Assembly: GCA_013398275.1 (NCBI GenBank)
Contig: VZSE01002642.1
Coordinates: forward strand, 620,009-684,008
Source of the DNA: Promerops cafer
Lineage: Eukaryota; Chordata; Aves; Passeriformes; Nectariniidae
Length of the DNA stretch: 64,000 bases
Direction: 5' to 3'
Part shown: positions 36,196 to 49,596 of the stretch, in pieces
Position numbering within the stretch: position 1 is the first letter of the stretch
How the letters are laid out: every line of letters begins with the position of its first letter
Notes under the pieces: model-generated
Told to the model about the DNA's origin: nothing
The model's input: the letters and a program-made list of their open reading frames with translations, nothing else
Database searches by the model: none
Position numbers and translations under genes: made by a program

Positions 36196-39100
36196 CTCCA
36201 TACCTGGAGTGGAAGTTAGAGAGTATTTGAGTAGCTGTTAATCAAATATTCACTTTTAAGCAGAAGTTCATTGTAAAATGAAAATCAAAACTGAAGCCAC
36301 ACGGGAGAGAGAAAGGGAGCATGTTTGAAAAGAACCAAAGGAGGAAAGCACTGTACATGTTAAAAGTCTCAGAGATCTGCCACATGCCACGTGGACACTG
36401 GTGACTGAGACATGCCTTCAATACACAGCTCCACCAGTTTTCACTGGCTTCAACAAAACTTCACATCATATGATGTCTCAGCCTGTCATGAGACCCTTAG
36501 CTGCATCCCCCATTATTTTTTGCCCTCTGTCAACAGAGGGCAAAGACATGCCATTTCCTAGCTTGCCGTGCCTCTTTGTCCATACGTGCTTCCTTACAAT
36601 CACAACACTTATAATTTACTGAGAAGCTTCCAGTTTGTCACTGTATTGCAGAGTGCAGTTTTGAGCTCCATTAAGGCCTCTAATTTTTTCCAAACCAGCC
36701 ATGTTTCTCATAGATAGAATAATTCCATGAGCTTCTTGGCATTAGTTTTTAGGGCACAGACAGTATTTCATGTCAGGAAGCAATGTATGTTACAAAAAAA
36801 TGCCACCATTCACTGTGTCACTAGGTCACAAGTGCTCCTCTATCTGAAAAGCTCAGTGAATTTAGGTGTATTATTTCATCTTTTTTCTACACTTTACCCA
36901 CTCCACGTTCATCACCAGCCAGTCCTGAGAGGTCCCAGTGCTGGCCCACAGAAGAAACACACTCTTGCTCTTTCTTCACTTCTTATAAAAGCAGCTGAAA
37001 ATGTACCAAGCAGCTGCAGGAGCCAGCCAGGGCTGGTGAAATGCTCAGCACCACAGTGTCAGTCCAGTAGGACACCTGGATCCAGGGTCATATCATCAGC
37101 ATTCTGCCTCAGGAGATGCACTGGCAAGGGGACATGAGCAGATTGTCACAAAAGTCCACAATGCCCTCTATGGAGTGGGAGCCCTCTAAATGTAATACAA
37201 GGTATATATACACACACATGAACATGTTTGACAATGACTACATATTTGTGTATAAATATTTATGAAATATTTTCATTTCTAGAGAAAGAAAAGGTACATT
37301 CAGCTGGCCCATAATGCGTTCTGCTCTCACATTGCTCTAAATCCTAATGGCCAAGGTTGAGAATAAAGGTGTAAACATTCATATATTTTGGCAGCAAAAA
37401 TAGATTAAAATCACAGACTGTGATTTACATTTAAATTTCAAATGTGAATTTTATATATGATTTTATATGTGAACAATGATATAATTACTGTTACTGAAGA
37501 TGAAAATTAAAAAAAAAAAAAAAAACAACTGTCTGCTTTGTTCTTTGTCTGTATATTTTTAAAAGCCTCTGCAAAACCACCATGACAAGATTCACTTCTC
37601 AGGCAGCCTAATTCCTCTTAGAGCTCTGAATATTGCCATCTCAGGAACTAGAAGGTTGAGAGATGTTTTTTCCTGCAGATGGCATGACAAAAATCAAGAC
37701 ATGACGTAGAGAAAGATGTTAAGTAGCAACAGACTAATGGAGAACATTTTGTCCTACTTTTGAGGGGCACACCAGGAACAGCTCGCTTTTATAGTGGATC
37801 TGAAGTATAATCACTGGCACTATATGACTGCTGCAAGCATTGCTCTGCACTAATCACTACCAGATTATTGTGAGTTTTGCTGATCATTCTGTAAAAGATA
37901 CATTGCATTATTTTTTTTTTCTTGGCATTTATCTTGAAAATTAATCAGATATACCAAAATCTCTAGACAATAAATAACGATTAAGCTGTAGCTTTTAACA
38001 TTCTTGATAAGTTTCAGAGATTTATTGCTTTTTGTTTTACTAGCTGCCAAGAATCAAAACATTGACTAAATCTATATATGGATTTCCTTTAGGTAAATCA
38101 CAATAACTAAATAGTAGAAGTAAGAGATGTCTTTGATGCAAAAGCATCAAAGCCTTTAAGAACCTATTTTTAAATCTGCAGCATTCACCCATTTTTACCA
38201 TAGTAAAGGCCAAACATTTTGAAGAATGATTTTTAAAGATGTATTCACAAATTTCTATTCAGATATTGATCCAATATCCATACAGAGTCCCTGCAAAGGT
38301 GACAAGGTGACAAGAAATCTATTTAAAATCAGTCTTGTCATAAAAGTTGTAAGGAGTAAAATAAAAAAATTCTCTTCTAGGCTAAGAAAGAAAGAGAGAG
38401 AGGGAACAACAAACCTGCAAGTAACACTTTCTAGACATATTATGGAATATTCTATCGAGCAATCCTCATCTAGTATTTAGAGAGCTAAAGACGTTCAAGC
38501 TTTGCCAAATAAGCTTGTGTATCTCCAACAGGGATATGCTTTGTATATATGACTGATGGATTGGGGGATTATGTAATCTGCTAAACTTCTGGACCTGCTA
38601 AGTGTGAACTGGCTCTTCCAAAATCTGAGCAGAAGCAGATATTTATGAATCTAATCACTGTTTGCCACCTGAGAAAACTGGCCATTAGGAGTGAGCCCTT
38701 ACCCTGAAATCATTGGAAGAGCAGCCATTGACTTCAACAGATCAGTATCTTACCAAGGATTAAGTCTGGCATAAAGTGAATTTTATTTCCACCAAGTTGA
38801 TTTTCAGTCAAGGGAAGGAAATCTGACTATTCTTTTACTAAAGCGTTCAGTTCAGGGTTCCTTGGATTTTGTTTATAGTCCTTTTTTTTTTTTTTTAAAT
38901 GGATTTGGACATGCAAGGAGAGGTAAGGAAAGCATTTTTTCAGGATACAAGCAGTTTATTTTCTGTCAGCCTTCTGTGCTGTCAGAATTTGTCACAGAAT
39001 CCCCTACAAGCTCAACATTTGAGAGAAATCTCACCATAGCCACTTGGAATCTTCTCAATATTGTTTCAAGCCAATATAGATTTTATCACAATACCTTTTT

Positions 39101-40623
39101 CATCTATACCAGGTGTTCCTTAACCAACCAACCAAATCAACCAGAAAAATATTTCTGGTTTATTTCTTGCCTTTCCATCTTCTTAACAGAGGAAAATATC
39201 CTTCATGTGTCAGAAGTCTAAAAATCATCAGAAGTCTAAAAATATCTCACAATGCTCCAGTGTAAATCTGAAAACACATATAATGGCATATCTCTATATA
39301 TGTATACATTTCAATTTATAGTCCATATTGATATTCAACTCACTCTTATCTCTCTTAATCTTATAGATATGCATGCATATACACATGTGTATTTGTTTTC
39401 AAGCATGTGAGGAACAGAATTGCATTTCCTTGTTCAAATAAGATGTACTACCAACTGCAACAGCCATGGAGTTCCTCTGGCCTTTAGCCAACTTCAGGCA
39501 AAAGTTCATTTGTACCAGCAACTGCAGCAGCCTAAGGAAAGGGCACCCTTGGGGTTTTGCTTGTGTAAATGGGTCTGTCCACGATCACAGTACAGTGGAG
39601 CCTTCTCTCATGGCAGAGGATGCTCCAAGGTCCTTTGGGATGTGCTCCCATGGCGGCGTGGGGTGGTGGGTTGGTGCAAGGAAGGAGCTGATTTCCCAGT
39701 GGTGTTTTGGTAGAGGCAAAGTTGCTTGTACTCCCTTAAGAAATGTTTCTCATCACTTGAAACACTTTGTCTGTGGGAAGGCTGCTTCTCTGACACATGA
39801 AGCAAGCTCACCCTGCTCAAACCGGGAGTGTTAGGGATAAATGCTGAGTATGTGTATACATGTGTGTATAACATCCAGCCTCTTAAATTTTAATCGAGCT
39901 CATACATAAGTTTCTCTGGTGATGGTGAAAGCGTCGGAAATACAAAGCATGCGCACGCATCTCCCAGCAAATGAAACGTGTCAGCAACAGCTGTAATCAA
40001 TAACAATATAATATTCTTTCCTAAATAATGGTACAGCAGCAGAAGTGTGTAAGACAGTGATGAATTATTCAGCAGGTCTGCTTAGCTGCTACATTGCTCC
40101 TTCCATGCTTTAAGCTTTTCTACAGCCAAAACACCTGGCACAGCACTCTCTGACTTCATCTTCTTCTGAATACCTAAATCTATTTCTTCCCTCATAGAAA
40201 AATTAAGTTACCTAAGTGCCTGAAGCTTTAAACAGTCTTAAATGGCAAAATTGTATGATGTCTTGAAGTTTTTAAATAAATGCCTTATTTCTACTTCATA
40301 GCTTCACATGTAGGTTTGCTATGTATGTTAGCAGACAGCTGCATATTAAATATTTTTGAAAGTAAATGCTCCAGACTATGGAGAATTTAATTCACTAGAG
40401 TGTATGATATTCTGGACAAAGAATTCATTAAAAGACATAAGGCAGATCTATTCAAGTGGTTAAAATGAAAGCCCAGGCTATTAAATCCTTGCCTAAATTG
40501 AACAGCATGCTATTCCCATGTAGATACCGTTTGGTATTGCCTAGAATAAGTACATAGTAATTTAGTTTTGTTAAATTAAATGATGCAATGTATTTTCATT
40601 CACCTAATTCTCTATAAATGCAT

Positions 40624-40655
40624 TTACATACATATATATATACATACATATATAT
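40624..40655. repeat. TA/TACATA simple repeat
   Basis: Alternating TACATA and TATATA units make a short AT microsatellite. Confidence 0.85.
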
Positions 40656-40742
40656 GAAAAGTAAGTCTTTCAGCATCTAATTGAATAAAGATTATTAAAT
40701 GAACTTTATAACACTGAACAAGTGTCAAAAGTTAAGATATAC

Positions 40743-40788
40743 AACTGTGGTTCACAGAAGGAAGGTAATTTCCGCAAGACGAACAGGA
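40743..40788 (-). mobile_element. possible MIR core, minus orientation
   Basis: The plus strand reads 'AACTGTGGTTCACAGAAGG' then 'GGTAATTTCCGCAAGACGAA', close to the reversed MIR core (AACTGAGGCACAGAGA...AAGTGACTTGCCCAAGGTCA). Only about 45 bases match, so this is tentative. Confidence 0.35.
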
Positions 40789-41488
40789 AAAAACAAGTTG
40801 AAACTTTTTTGTTACATTTTTAAAAAAAGGGATTTTGTTTCTGTTATGTTTACTTGAGCTGTTCTGGAAATTATTTAAATCTTTCTGGATAGAAACACAT
40901 TTGTATCTAGAGATATTAATCTAATCTGCCATTCTTCTGGAGACAGTGAGATCCCTCTTAACGTATTTAATGTGCTGTGCACAGCTCACTTTTAAATGGC
41001 ACAAGCAATACAAATCTGTCATCTCTCCTTGGGAAGCTGCCTGATTCTGTAATACAGCTTACTGCTAAGTAGTTTCTCTGATACTCAAGCTATATTTCTC
41101 CTGCTTGATTCATGTTCTCCTTCTCATTGCTTTGCGTTAACTCCCTCTGCCCCTGCCACCAAATGAAGGAGCTTTGATTCTTATCCGTACTAGCTGCTAA
41201 CTAACTGCTGTGAAAGGAGCAGCAAGAAATAAATAACCCCCACCTTGGAAGGTCACCTCTGTGATGTCCCTGCCTTCATGCCATTCCTTGGACACTCACT
41301 GCTGTCCACTGCCAGGAGCAGGACCTCTGCTGTGACCTCAGAGAGCTATTTCCCTCTCCTAGGAGACACTGCTGGATCACTACTGAAATAACTCAGCATT
41401 CCTGGAGGAATATGTTATTTTTAAGTAGGCAGTGCATTAACTCTCGAGCTGCTGCGTAAGAAAGGTTTCTAACAACAGTTCCAGGCAG

Positions 41489-41563
41489 CGCGCAGCCCGC
41501 CAGTGCCACGTGCCTCTCAGCAGCCGATACTCAGCCTCGCAGTGCGGCACCTCGCAGCGCTGC
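41489..41563. promoter_or_regulatory. small CpG cluster with E-box, possible regulatory site
   Basis: Nine CpG dinucleotides fall in about 75 bases, while the surrounding kilobases have very few. The cluster includes GCGCGC-like sequence and a perfect CACGTG E-box at 41507-41512. It is far shorter than a standard CpG island, so it might be a minor or alternative promoter, an enhancer or a local GC-rich relic. No TATA box or adjoining reading frame with an ATG supports a promoter. Confidence 0.3.
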
Positions 41564-43652
41564 TGCTGAGGAGCAGAGAGAATGCACGTGAAGGAAGGTC
41601 ACAAGGTTCCAACCTAGATTTCAGTCAGCAGGAGTCTGCATCAGAAAATAAATTTGGATGCACTTCAGTGCCCTTGACAAAAGGCTACAGGCCTGAGTGA
41701 GGGAGGAAAATAAGGCACAACCTTGCTTTTGCACCACAATGTGTAGCAGGGGGATGGAAAGTCACTATGCCTTCGTTTGTCTGCGGTGCTCTCTGTGATC
41801 ATGCATTGAGAAAAAAGGATCTCCTGTGTCAAGCAGACTGCCACTTTGAGCAGAGAAAATAGCTACCTGGCTCATGACTGCTGAAACAGAAAATATTTGT
41901 TAAACAAGCCATTAAATTTTAATAGTAAAGTTTTGAAAAGTTGGTTGGGAAAACTATGAGAAAATACTTACGCAAAAACACTTCTGCAAAAACACTTACA
42001 CACTAATTATACTTTCCTACCAGAATCCTTTCATGTCTCCCTCTGATTCTGGAAGCTGAGACATGACCTGTCTAGTCACCATCATCATTAGAATAGGTTG
42101 ACAAAGAAGCAATTTTTTTTGAGTGCCTTTATTAACTTTGGTAAATGGATATTAAATTAACTGCAAGTTTTCACAAATGCAGTTACTCTAGCAACTCCAG
42201 AACATGAAGGAGAAACAAAATGTATTAAATATAAATAAGTACATGAAGATCATAACTGTCCGTCCCTGTGTCAAAGTGAATGAGCAAATAATATCAGTTA
42301 TTCTACACAGAAAATAACTATTTTCCATAAATCTTACATGTCCTTAGGAAAAAAAAAAAAAAAAACCAAACAACTCTTTTTTTTTCTGCTATACAGTGGA
42401 GGATTATTTGCTAAAGGAAACAATGGCAAGGCCACATATGAAAATATATTGTAAACTATTATCTGCAAATCTTCAGTGAAATGATAAATCAGGTTATGTA
42501 AGCTCAGGTGACAATTCAGATCTATTACAACTAGCACCCATGTTTATCCAAATACTTCTAATCTTAAATCATAACAACTATTACTGTCTCCTTCAAGTTC
42601 CAGTGAAATTTGTATATTAAACAGCACTCATAAACTGAAGTTACAACTCGCCAACTGAAAATGGTACAACAATGAAATGAGCTAATCTTATTTTAAACCG
42701 CTTTTGACAATGGCTGCAGTAGCTCATTGTAACTATCCTACTTGCACTACAGCATCTTCATAGAAAATACCTAATTTCTTTTAATTTCTTGTGTTATTGA
42801 ATATACTAGCAACACTGAACTGAAATGAACAGAACTGAACTGAACTGAAAGCTTCCCTATCTTAAATTTACTAGTGATAGTTTTTGCTATGAAACTTTCA
42901 CAGGAATTTTCATTAGTACAGATGTAACTAAAGCAACAGAGGTTAATGTCCAAAATTTATCTGGAATACTAAAGAATGTCCAGTACTGCTAAAGAACAGC
43001 AGCCAAACTTCAGGTTATCTTCTACTGCATATGGACATCCAGAATTAAATCTACTTCTTAGTTCCACCTTGACACAGGCAGACCCCGTTGACACGACAAG
43101 AATTTGATTAAAAAAACAAAAAGTGTTTGCAGCAACAAAAGCCCTTGCATAGACAGACAGATGAGGGAACAGATCATCAGCAATGCATCCTACCACTGAA
43201 GGAGACCTTGTAATGGGTATGTAGGCAGAGAGCATGTTGAGATGGGAATGTATTGGGCAGGAAGTTTTGATAGGAACAGAGAAACCAAACCACAATTTGA
43301 AATATTCTTTCTAAAACTGACATACAAAACAGCTGAGAACTTTACAAAGCAAAAAGAACCATGACAAAAAGATGATGATGTCTGCTTCCTGCTGGATTAA
43401 CTGCAAGGGTTTCCAGTGCGGTGGCCCTCTACTTCATACTTGTCCTTTTCCTTGGTAGTTCGGCTTGGCTTTCTTTTTCATAGATATAACACCAAGTAGA
43501 AGCTTTCCTCCAAAATTACCCAATTTCATAAGATTATATCTTTGTTTCTGGTTTCTAGGATTTATGTGACATATAACCACAATTTCAGCAGAGTTTAAAG
43601 CTTTTCTCTATGCACACTACGGCAACACCTGCCCCAATGAAAACAAATAAAT
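41564..43652. other. unique non-coding DNA
   Basis: No gene is recognised. A 14-base word GCAAAAACACTTCT is repeated in tandem at 41972-41999 with one change, a poly(A) tract lies at about 42350-42365, and GAACT-type units occur at 42813-42848. Confidence 0.6.
42813..42848 (+). repeat. (GAACT)n-type short tandem repeat
   Basis: GAACT units recur with interruptions over about 35 bases. It is a minor microsatellite. Confidence 0.8.
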
Positions 43653-43675
43653 GGGGAGGGGGGAGATGGGGAGGG
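43653..43675 (+). other. G-quadruplex motif
   Basis: Four G runs (4, 6, 4 and 3) are separated by loops of 1, 4 and 1 bases. This compact form is predicted to be very stable. It lies about 260 bases upstream of the exon-like segment at 43936-44008. Confidence 0.65.
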
Positions 43676-43935
43676 TAGATATTTAATGACCTTACTTGGT
43701 AAGCAACTAAATAGGTTTAAAAAGGCATATGTCCGTTTTCTACTTTTTGTACACAATTCTTACATCATCTCTGCTAAGCCACTTAGTCCAGCATGTTTGC
43801 CAGCTCAGAGGAAAGGGAAATAACATCCTGATACACAGAAGACAGCAATGTTAAATAAATTCAAACTATCATGCTGAGGCAGTGCAGTGATAAGGGCAAC
43901 AACAGCTTCCAACCACACTTCTGATGCCTCCCCAG

Positions 43936-44008
43936 ACGACATATCTGTTCCTCACCACTGTGTAGTGGCTCAGCCTCTGGAGAGCCCTTCCTTGAGAGAC
44001 GGATCCAG
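43936..44008 (+). other. exon-like segment, 73 bases
   Basis: A pyrimidine-leaning acceptor (GATGCCTCCCCAG) ends at 43935 and a strong donor (CAG|GTGAGA) begins at 44009. The 73 bases between are open in two of three plus frames. One of these gives 24 codons ending in phase 0 at the donor. The segment is GC-richer than its flanks and carries CpG. The peptide in the best frame (RHICSSPLCSGSASGEPFLE, then a few residues) is not one I recognise. It could be a coding exon, a lncRNA exon or chance. The minus strand is also open here, which weakens the coding argument. Confidence 0.25.
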
Positions 44009-47000
44009 GTGAGACACTCTCTTCCTCACAAAGCTGTAAGTGAACACCTAAGTCCAATTCTGCATAGGAAACTACCTTGTCCTGTGGTTAATTTTAAAAA
44101 CAGTAAAACAGCTAAATATGAAAAATTTTAACTTGTCTGATCAAATCTTTTTTACTTGAGGCAAGAAAAAATAAAATGTGAAAATCCGTGTAAAAATAGG
44201 CATTTGTCCTTGGAGATACTTAGAAATACATTCCTTCCATGTGTATTAAACACTTCTTCAGCTGCAAGTACTTATTCATAGACACTCTCAGACTGCTTAG
44301 AGCAGTTTGTTTCTAGAAAAAGACAACTTTAGATAATAAATCTATATACACCAGCTCTAAACTGGCAGCACTTATAAAAAAACATTCATTTAAAAATAAT
44401 TTTCTTTCTCATGATCATTTTTTTTCATGGCAAATAAGTAATTTTAATTGGATTTTTCATCTGATATGGTATACAAATGTATTTAATGCAATTTGTTTTG
44501 CAGCAGTTCACATTACCTACATTAACAAACAGAAAAACAGTTCCTGAAATTTATACCATTAAATGAAGAAGAAACAAAGTCTGTGAACATCTTGGGACAC
44601 AATTCAGTCCACTTAAAAACATTTCAAAAGCTCTTTGTGGTTCACCTCATAAAGCTTTTGGTCCACAAGGCTCCTGTTTCAGATGTCTCCAAGTGAGATG
44701 CATGATGCATGCACAGAAAGATACATGACTGAATAAAGGGCTTTATTTTACAGCACCTGCACAAGAAGATTTTAACATAATGTGGAGCCTTTTGGCAGTG
44801 CTGCAGTAAAATCTACATTCACTATCCAACTATTGGTATTCACCATCCAACTACTGCATAATGTTATGACAAGGTGTTTATCTTACCGATTGGGGTAGTC
44901 CCTAAACTACCTGGAATCACAAAAAGGCCAAGAATCCCTGGGAAAAAAAATCATTCATCTCGTAGACTTTGCTTTCCTGATTTAGGATAGATGGTGCTTT
45001 GGAGGTGCCTCTGTCCATTGACTGCAAAGTGAATCAATGACCACAGTGGTACAATTAGTGTGGGAGCTCCATGAATTGGAAAAGCTCCAGGCCAGCATCT
45101 ATCTATTGAAATCTCCCAAAGTACAATGAAAAAGTCACCACACAGCTTTCCCCATTTTACTCACATATTCACAGTTGCACCCTTGTCTCAACAACTGTCA
45201 CTGTGACACTCCAGCAGTCCTACAAATGTAAAGTCCTACTTATGCAAATGATAATTGGTTTGGTCTGATGTTTTCATCACATTCCTTGCCTTATGCACCT
45301 TTTAAAGATTGTCTCCTCTGTATTATTTACTTTGCCATAAAATTTATTTTTTTTTAATGTTGAAGAAAATCCACTGCTGACCTTCCACCATTCCATCATT
45401 TTTCTTTTATATTGAGAGTTTTACCTCTGTCTCTGATAAGCCTGTGAGCCCAGCTTCTGTATGCTATTCATTTTCAAACAAATATCTCTATCCCTATGAA
45501 GCTTGGTGAAATGTCTCCTAGTTACCCTCTTAGAAAGCTAATCCATTCTTTTTTTTTTTTTTTTTTATTCTCCAATTTTCACTTTTAATTGTCCTCTACC
45601 ATAAAACAGCTCCAAGGTTTTAGTTTTTTTTTTTTGTTTTTCTTTTCTTTTTTTTTCCCTGTTTTTCACCATCCCTTTGGTTTTATACAGATTTGAATTC
45701 TATTTTATATATAAATATTGGAGGCAGGACACATCTTTTTGAACTCTGTGTAGAATCCAACCAGTGAATTATTTCTAGGTGTTATACAGTGAAGAAAAAC
45801 AGGGAATAGAAACTCCAACTTGAAAAATTAGCATTCTTTTCTGATTTCCATGTCTTTCTTTGAATATGGAAAGCATGCTGTTCTTTTTCTAAATTTGCCT
45901 AGCCTTCCCACTTTACTACAGTTTAGCACTGGAGAGTTTTATGAATTGTTTTTGATAGGTACATAAATTTACTACATTACATATTGGAAAAAATAAAAAA
46001 GGTGTCCAGTTTTGTCAAATATAATTGCATAAAAGCATGCTAATTTTGGTTCTTGCTCTGGTGTCTCAGTAGAATGTTCTTCTTGTTCACTGTTAGAACA
46101 ATAAATACAGAACAAGGATTTTAATGGTATTCCCTTTTATAGCAATCTGATGGGGTGAAGTAATTGCTTCTGGTGCTCACAATATCTGTAGCTAGATGAA
46201 TTTACAAGGAAAGCACTTTAGCCTTAGAGCAAAATTATGAATATGTATCAGGCTCCTGCATTACATTTATTGTCTCTGGTACACAAAAATCAACTTTGGC
46301 ATTACAAGAAGAGAGAATAACCAACAAACCATCTCCTGAAGTAGAAAACTATTATTTAAAGTGACAGTTTCACCCCTCTTTTCCTCTAAATAAGAGACAA
46401 GGGTCTAAACCAATAGTCTATCCTTTTTCACCTCTCTCTGTAACCTGTTCACAAGGAGACTGCCATTAGGCATAGCACTGCTGACACCAACATTTTTATA
46501 CGATACTTCTGATGACAGCTATTAATGCACCATCAATAGGAGACTTACAATACTAAACATGCATTAAGCTGCTACTACTTTCTAGCTGTCTGGAATTTCT
46601 CTAGTACAATCAAGGGAACTGGCAGAAATCCTAGTTTGCCATCACATACAAATCAAAAGAATTTCCATTCATCTAAAGCAGCAAGGAATTGGGTTTTCTT
46701 GATGCTAATCAGGAGAAAAAAATTCTCTTTAAAAGCAGATTAATCTTCAGATTAATAAATGGTTTAAGATCATACATTCAGAGATAAGATTACTGAAACC
46801 TAAATAACTGGATGAATATACAGAAAACTGACAATAAACCTTTAAATGGGAAAAAAAAAAAACAACTGAAAGGACTGCAAACTGCTAACCTAAATATGAT
46901 GGGCTCTCACTGTGCGTATCACTTACTGTCTGACAAAGCAAGTCTTTTGCACATTAGTTACAAGCCATGGCAGAAATTCTATTCCCCCAGATATTCCTTA

Positions 47001-49550
47001 ACGTGAAATATATCACTTAGGAATAATTTCAATACATACATAATGTCTCTGCTTAACTTCCAGATGATATCACTTTTTGGCGCTGCTCTAGTATAGTAAA
47101 ACAGATTCAGAAAGCTGATATAAAATGCTTATAACCAAAGGAAAGGAAACAAAGAACAGGAAGAAGGAGAGACAGATGAAAAGACTTGCATGTACATTTT
47201 GAAAAAAACACACAATGGAAATGCAAAACTAAGAAATATACAGAGAACCATGGAATAGGCATCCTAAGCCATATCAAAGCTATGTTTTTGTGCAGTGTAC
47301 TCAGGAAGAGTACTATATTCAAACGGCATGCCAAAAATACTAAGCATAACGAGGCAGCCAGCTCTTGTCAAAATCTATTCCTAAAAAACTGAGCTTGTCA
47401 TTTTCTAAATACCATTATTTCCTATGTGGATTTTTTCTTTGATTTGCTCTGAATTTTCCAAAGTTTATGCAAAATTTGTTTCCACATATAAGACTCATCA
47501 TTTGTGTTTGTATCTGGAAGCAGACCCTAAATAGGAAAATTAAAAGACATAGTTTCACATGCATCTAAATACTGCTCATAAAATCCTGTCTGTGTTTTAT
47601 TTTCTTTTGAAAAGACAAGAGCTTAGATTGTTGCTGGGAAATTAATCCTTGTTTTCACTCCTTGTTCTGGGCCCTCAAACAGGAACTTAACTTTTGAAAG
47701 GTTAATTTTTACTATAATTGCTATAAAGAGGCTGCCCTGTACGAGAGCCTCATTTCTTAGTCAGACAACGGCTTTATCAGAGAGCTTACTATCCAGCCAT
47801 TGAATTGTTCGTGTCAATGTCAAGTTGAAATACCAACATCCTCATGCCAAGTGAATGAAAAAGAGTGTTCAGGCACTTACTGGAGCTAAGTCTTACTTTT
47901 CTCTCTTTTACAAGCTGTTTCTGAGTCAGCTTCACATTTGATACAAGCCAAAATTGTTGGGAAGCAAAAACACGTGATGGTTTTTCTGTCATATAAGGAA
48001 AAGCACTGTGAGTAACCATTTCTAATTCCTGTTGTTAGAAGGAAAAAATCTGTGGAGAAGGATCTTCTAGATCTTTCATAGCCACCGTTAGTCACAGAAC
48101 AGCCTTGCATTCTCTTCTTTCGTCAGATTTTAAAAAGTCATCTTTGTTGCAATCATGCTCCCTCCTTTCTGGGCTGCAGAGGGACAGAGAGAACCTGAGC
48201 ATTTTAATCTTTCCCCCTTAGGATGGGGGTACCCTACAGGGACAATCCAGAACAGTAGGCGCAACCTCTCATCCATCGAGCTGCAGTGGCATGTTGCGAC
48301 TGGGTCCACTGTTTTGGAAACACAGCCATTGTTTCTGTACTGACTTTGGAGGGTTAGGCTTCTGGGGAGAGGACTGGAAGATGAGTGTCCTTTGGAGACT
48401 TCTAGAAACCCTAATTTACTAGGCATGAGATCACTGCAAGGACATCACTTCCAGGTGCTAGTACCGGCAGATATTGCAGCATTGGCAAGTCATATTGCAG
48501 CATTTTTGAATTCACTGGAGCCAACCTATGTCATCTTATGAAATCAGTCTAAAGGATGATAAATTACCTTCCTCCATACTGAACTGGATCCAAGATACAG
48601 CAGACTGTACAGGAAACTATCACTTTGAAAATAAAAATCTATCCAAGATACATTTTCAGGATGATGCCAACTAAGAGATACTACATTGTCTGGAGAATGT
48701 CTGAGAGAGACAGCAGGACTTGAACAGCTACTGCTTTTCTTCCAAGAGCTCAGGCCACTAAATTCTTCATGCTAATGAGTTATGTGGATGGTGGGCTAGA
48801 TGCAGGCATGACAGTAGGAAAGATGCTATGAGCTGTTTTCTTCTGTAAGCTGTACAAGATAAACAGAAAACTGGCTAGAACTTTTCAAACTGACATCAGA
48901 AAGTTGTAGAGTTCTAATGAGAATCTTTTGAAAAACTAAAATATTCTTCCTGTCATCAAAACCCAAAGACTGCATTTTAAACTATTCTAAAGAAAGAAGG
49001 GGAAAAAAAACCCCTAAAAGCAAAGAGGATGAAAGCTCCCTTTTTCATAAGTAATCAAGAACCATATTACACCAGTGGTCAGCAATGCCTACAGAGAGAG
49101 AAAACATTCTGTTATCTGGAATCTTTTGTATTTATTACACAGAGAAGAAAGGGAATAATTTTCAGTCATGTTCATCTCAAAATTTCCAAACATCTGTTTA
49201 CAAGGACTGTGATGCCCAGGAGCAAAGCAGTCAGAATGGAGAGGCTAAACACTCGTGTTTTGAATGGGATGCTTAGACCTGTCATCCTTCTCACTGGGGC
49301 ATCCCTGAAAAGATCATGAGAAGACTGGTGCCATTCACATGCTCTGGACAAAACATGAGGCATTGAACATACATATTTTTAACTTATTTGCCATTAAAAT
49401 ATAAGGACTTTTATCCACCCTTAAAGGAAAGCAACCCTTCAATGCTTAGATGGATTTGGATTGAGCTGCAAAACTATTTTTCACAGTATACATTTTAAAA
49501 ATTAAAATGGTTTTATTAAATGAATGGAAGTTTATTCTCTCAATCTGAAC
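44009..49550. other. unique AT-rich non-coding DNA
   Basis: No gene is recognised. Poly(T) tracts occur at 45549-45566 and near 45625-45657. A degenerate 20-base duplication lies at about 44817-44857. The stretch 47600-47830 is free of simple repeats and holds scattered CpG. The stretch 48130-48440 has higher GC and open frames on both strands but no recognisable product. Confidence 0.55.
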
Positions 49551-49596
49551 TAACAGTTCAACTCAAGAACTGTTCAACTGTTCAGCTGTTCAACTA
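49551..49596 (+). repeat. GTTCAACT-type short repeats
   Basis: Words of the form GTTCAACT and GTTCAGCT recur about four times in 46 bases. The unit is partly self-complementary with AGTTGAAC. Confidence 0.7.

Larger units (their letters stand above)
36196..41488. other. unique AT-rich non-coding DNA
   Basis: No gene is recognised. The longest frame (136 codons, 36727-37137) has no known homologue and begins in AT-rich sequence without visible promoter or splice context. Small repeats include poly(A) at about 37508-37525, a GA-rich run at 38385-38404, a 16-base word repeated at 39210-39225 and 39228-39243, and an AT/TACATA run at 40624-40655. The segment 39900-40120 is low in simple repeats and might be conserved. 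Confidence 0.55.

Noticed and set aside
36727..37137. 136-codon open frame
   Set aside because: No recognisable domain, opens and closes in plain AT-rich DNA, and is of a length expected by chance in 64 kb.
48559..48595. Minus-strand exon-like 37-base segment
   Set aside because: The donor (AAG|GTAATT) is weak and nothing links it to another exon.
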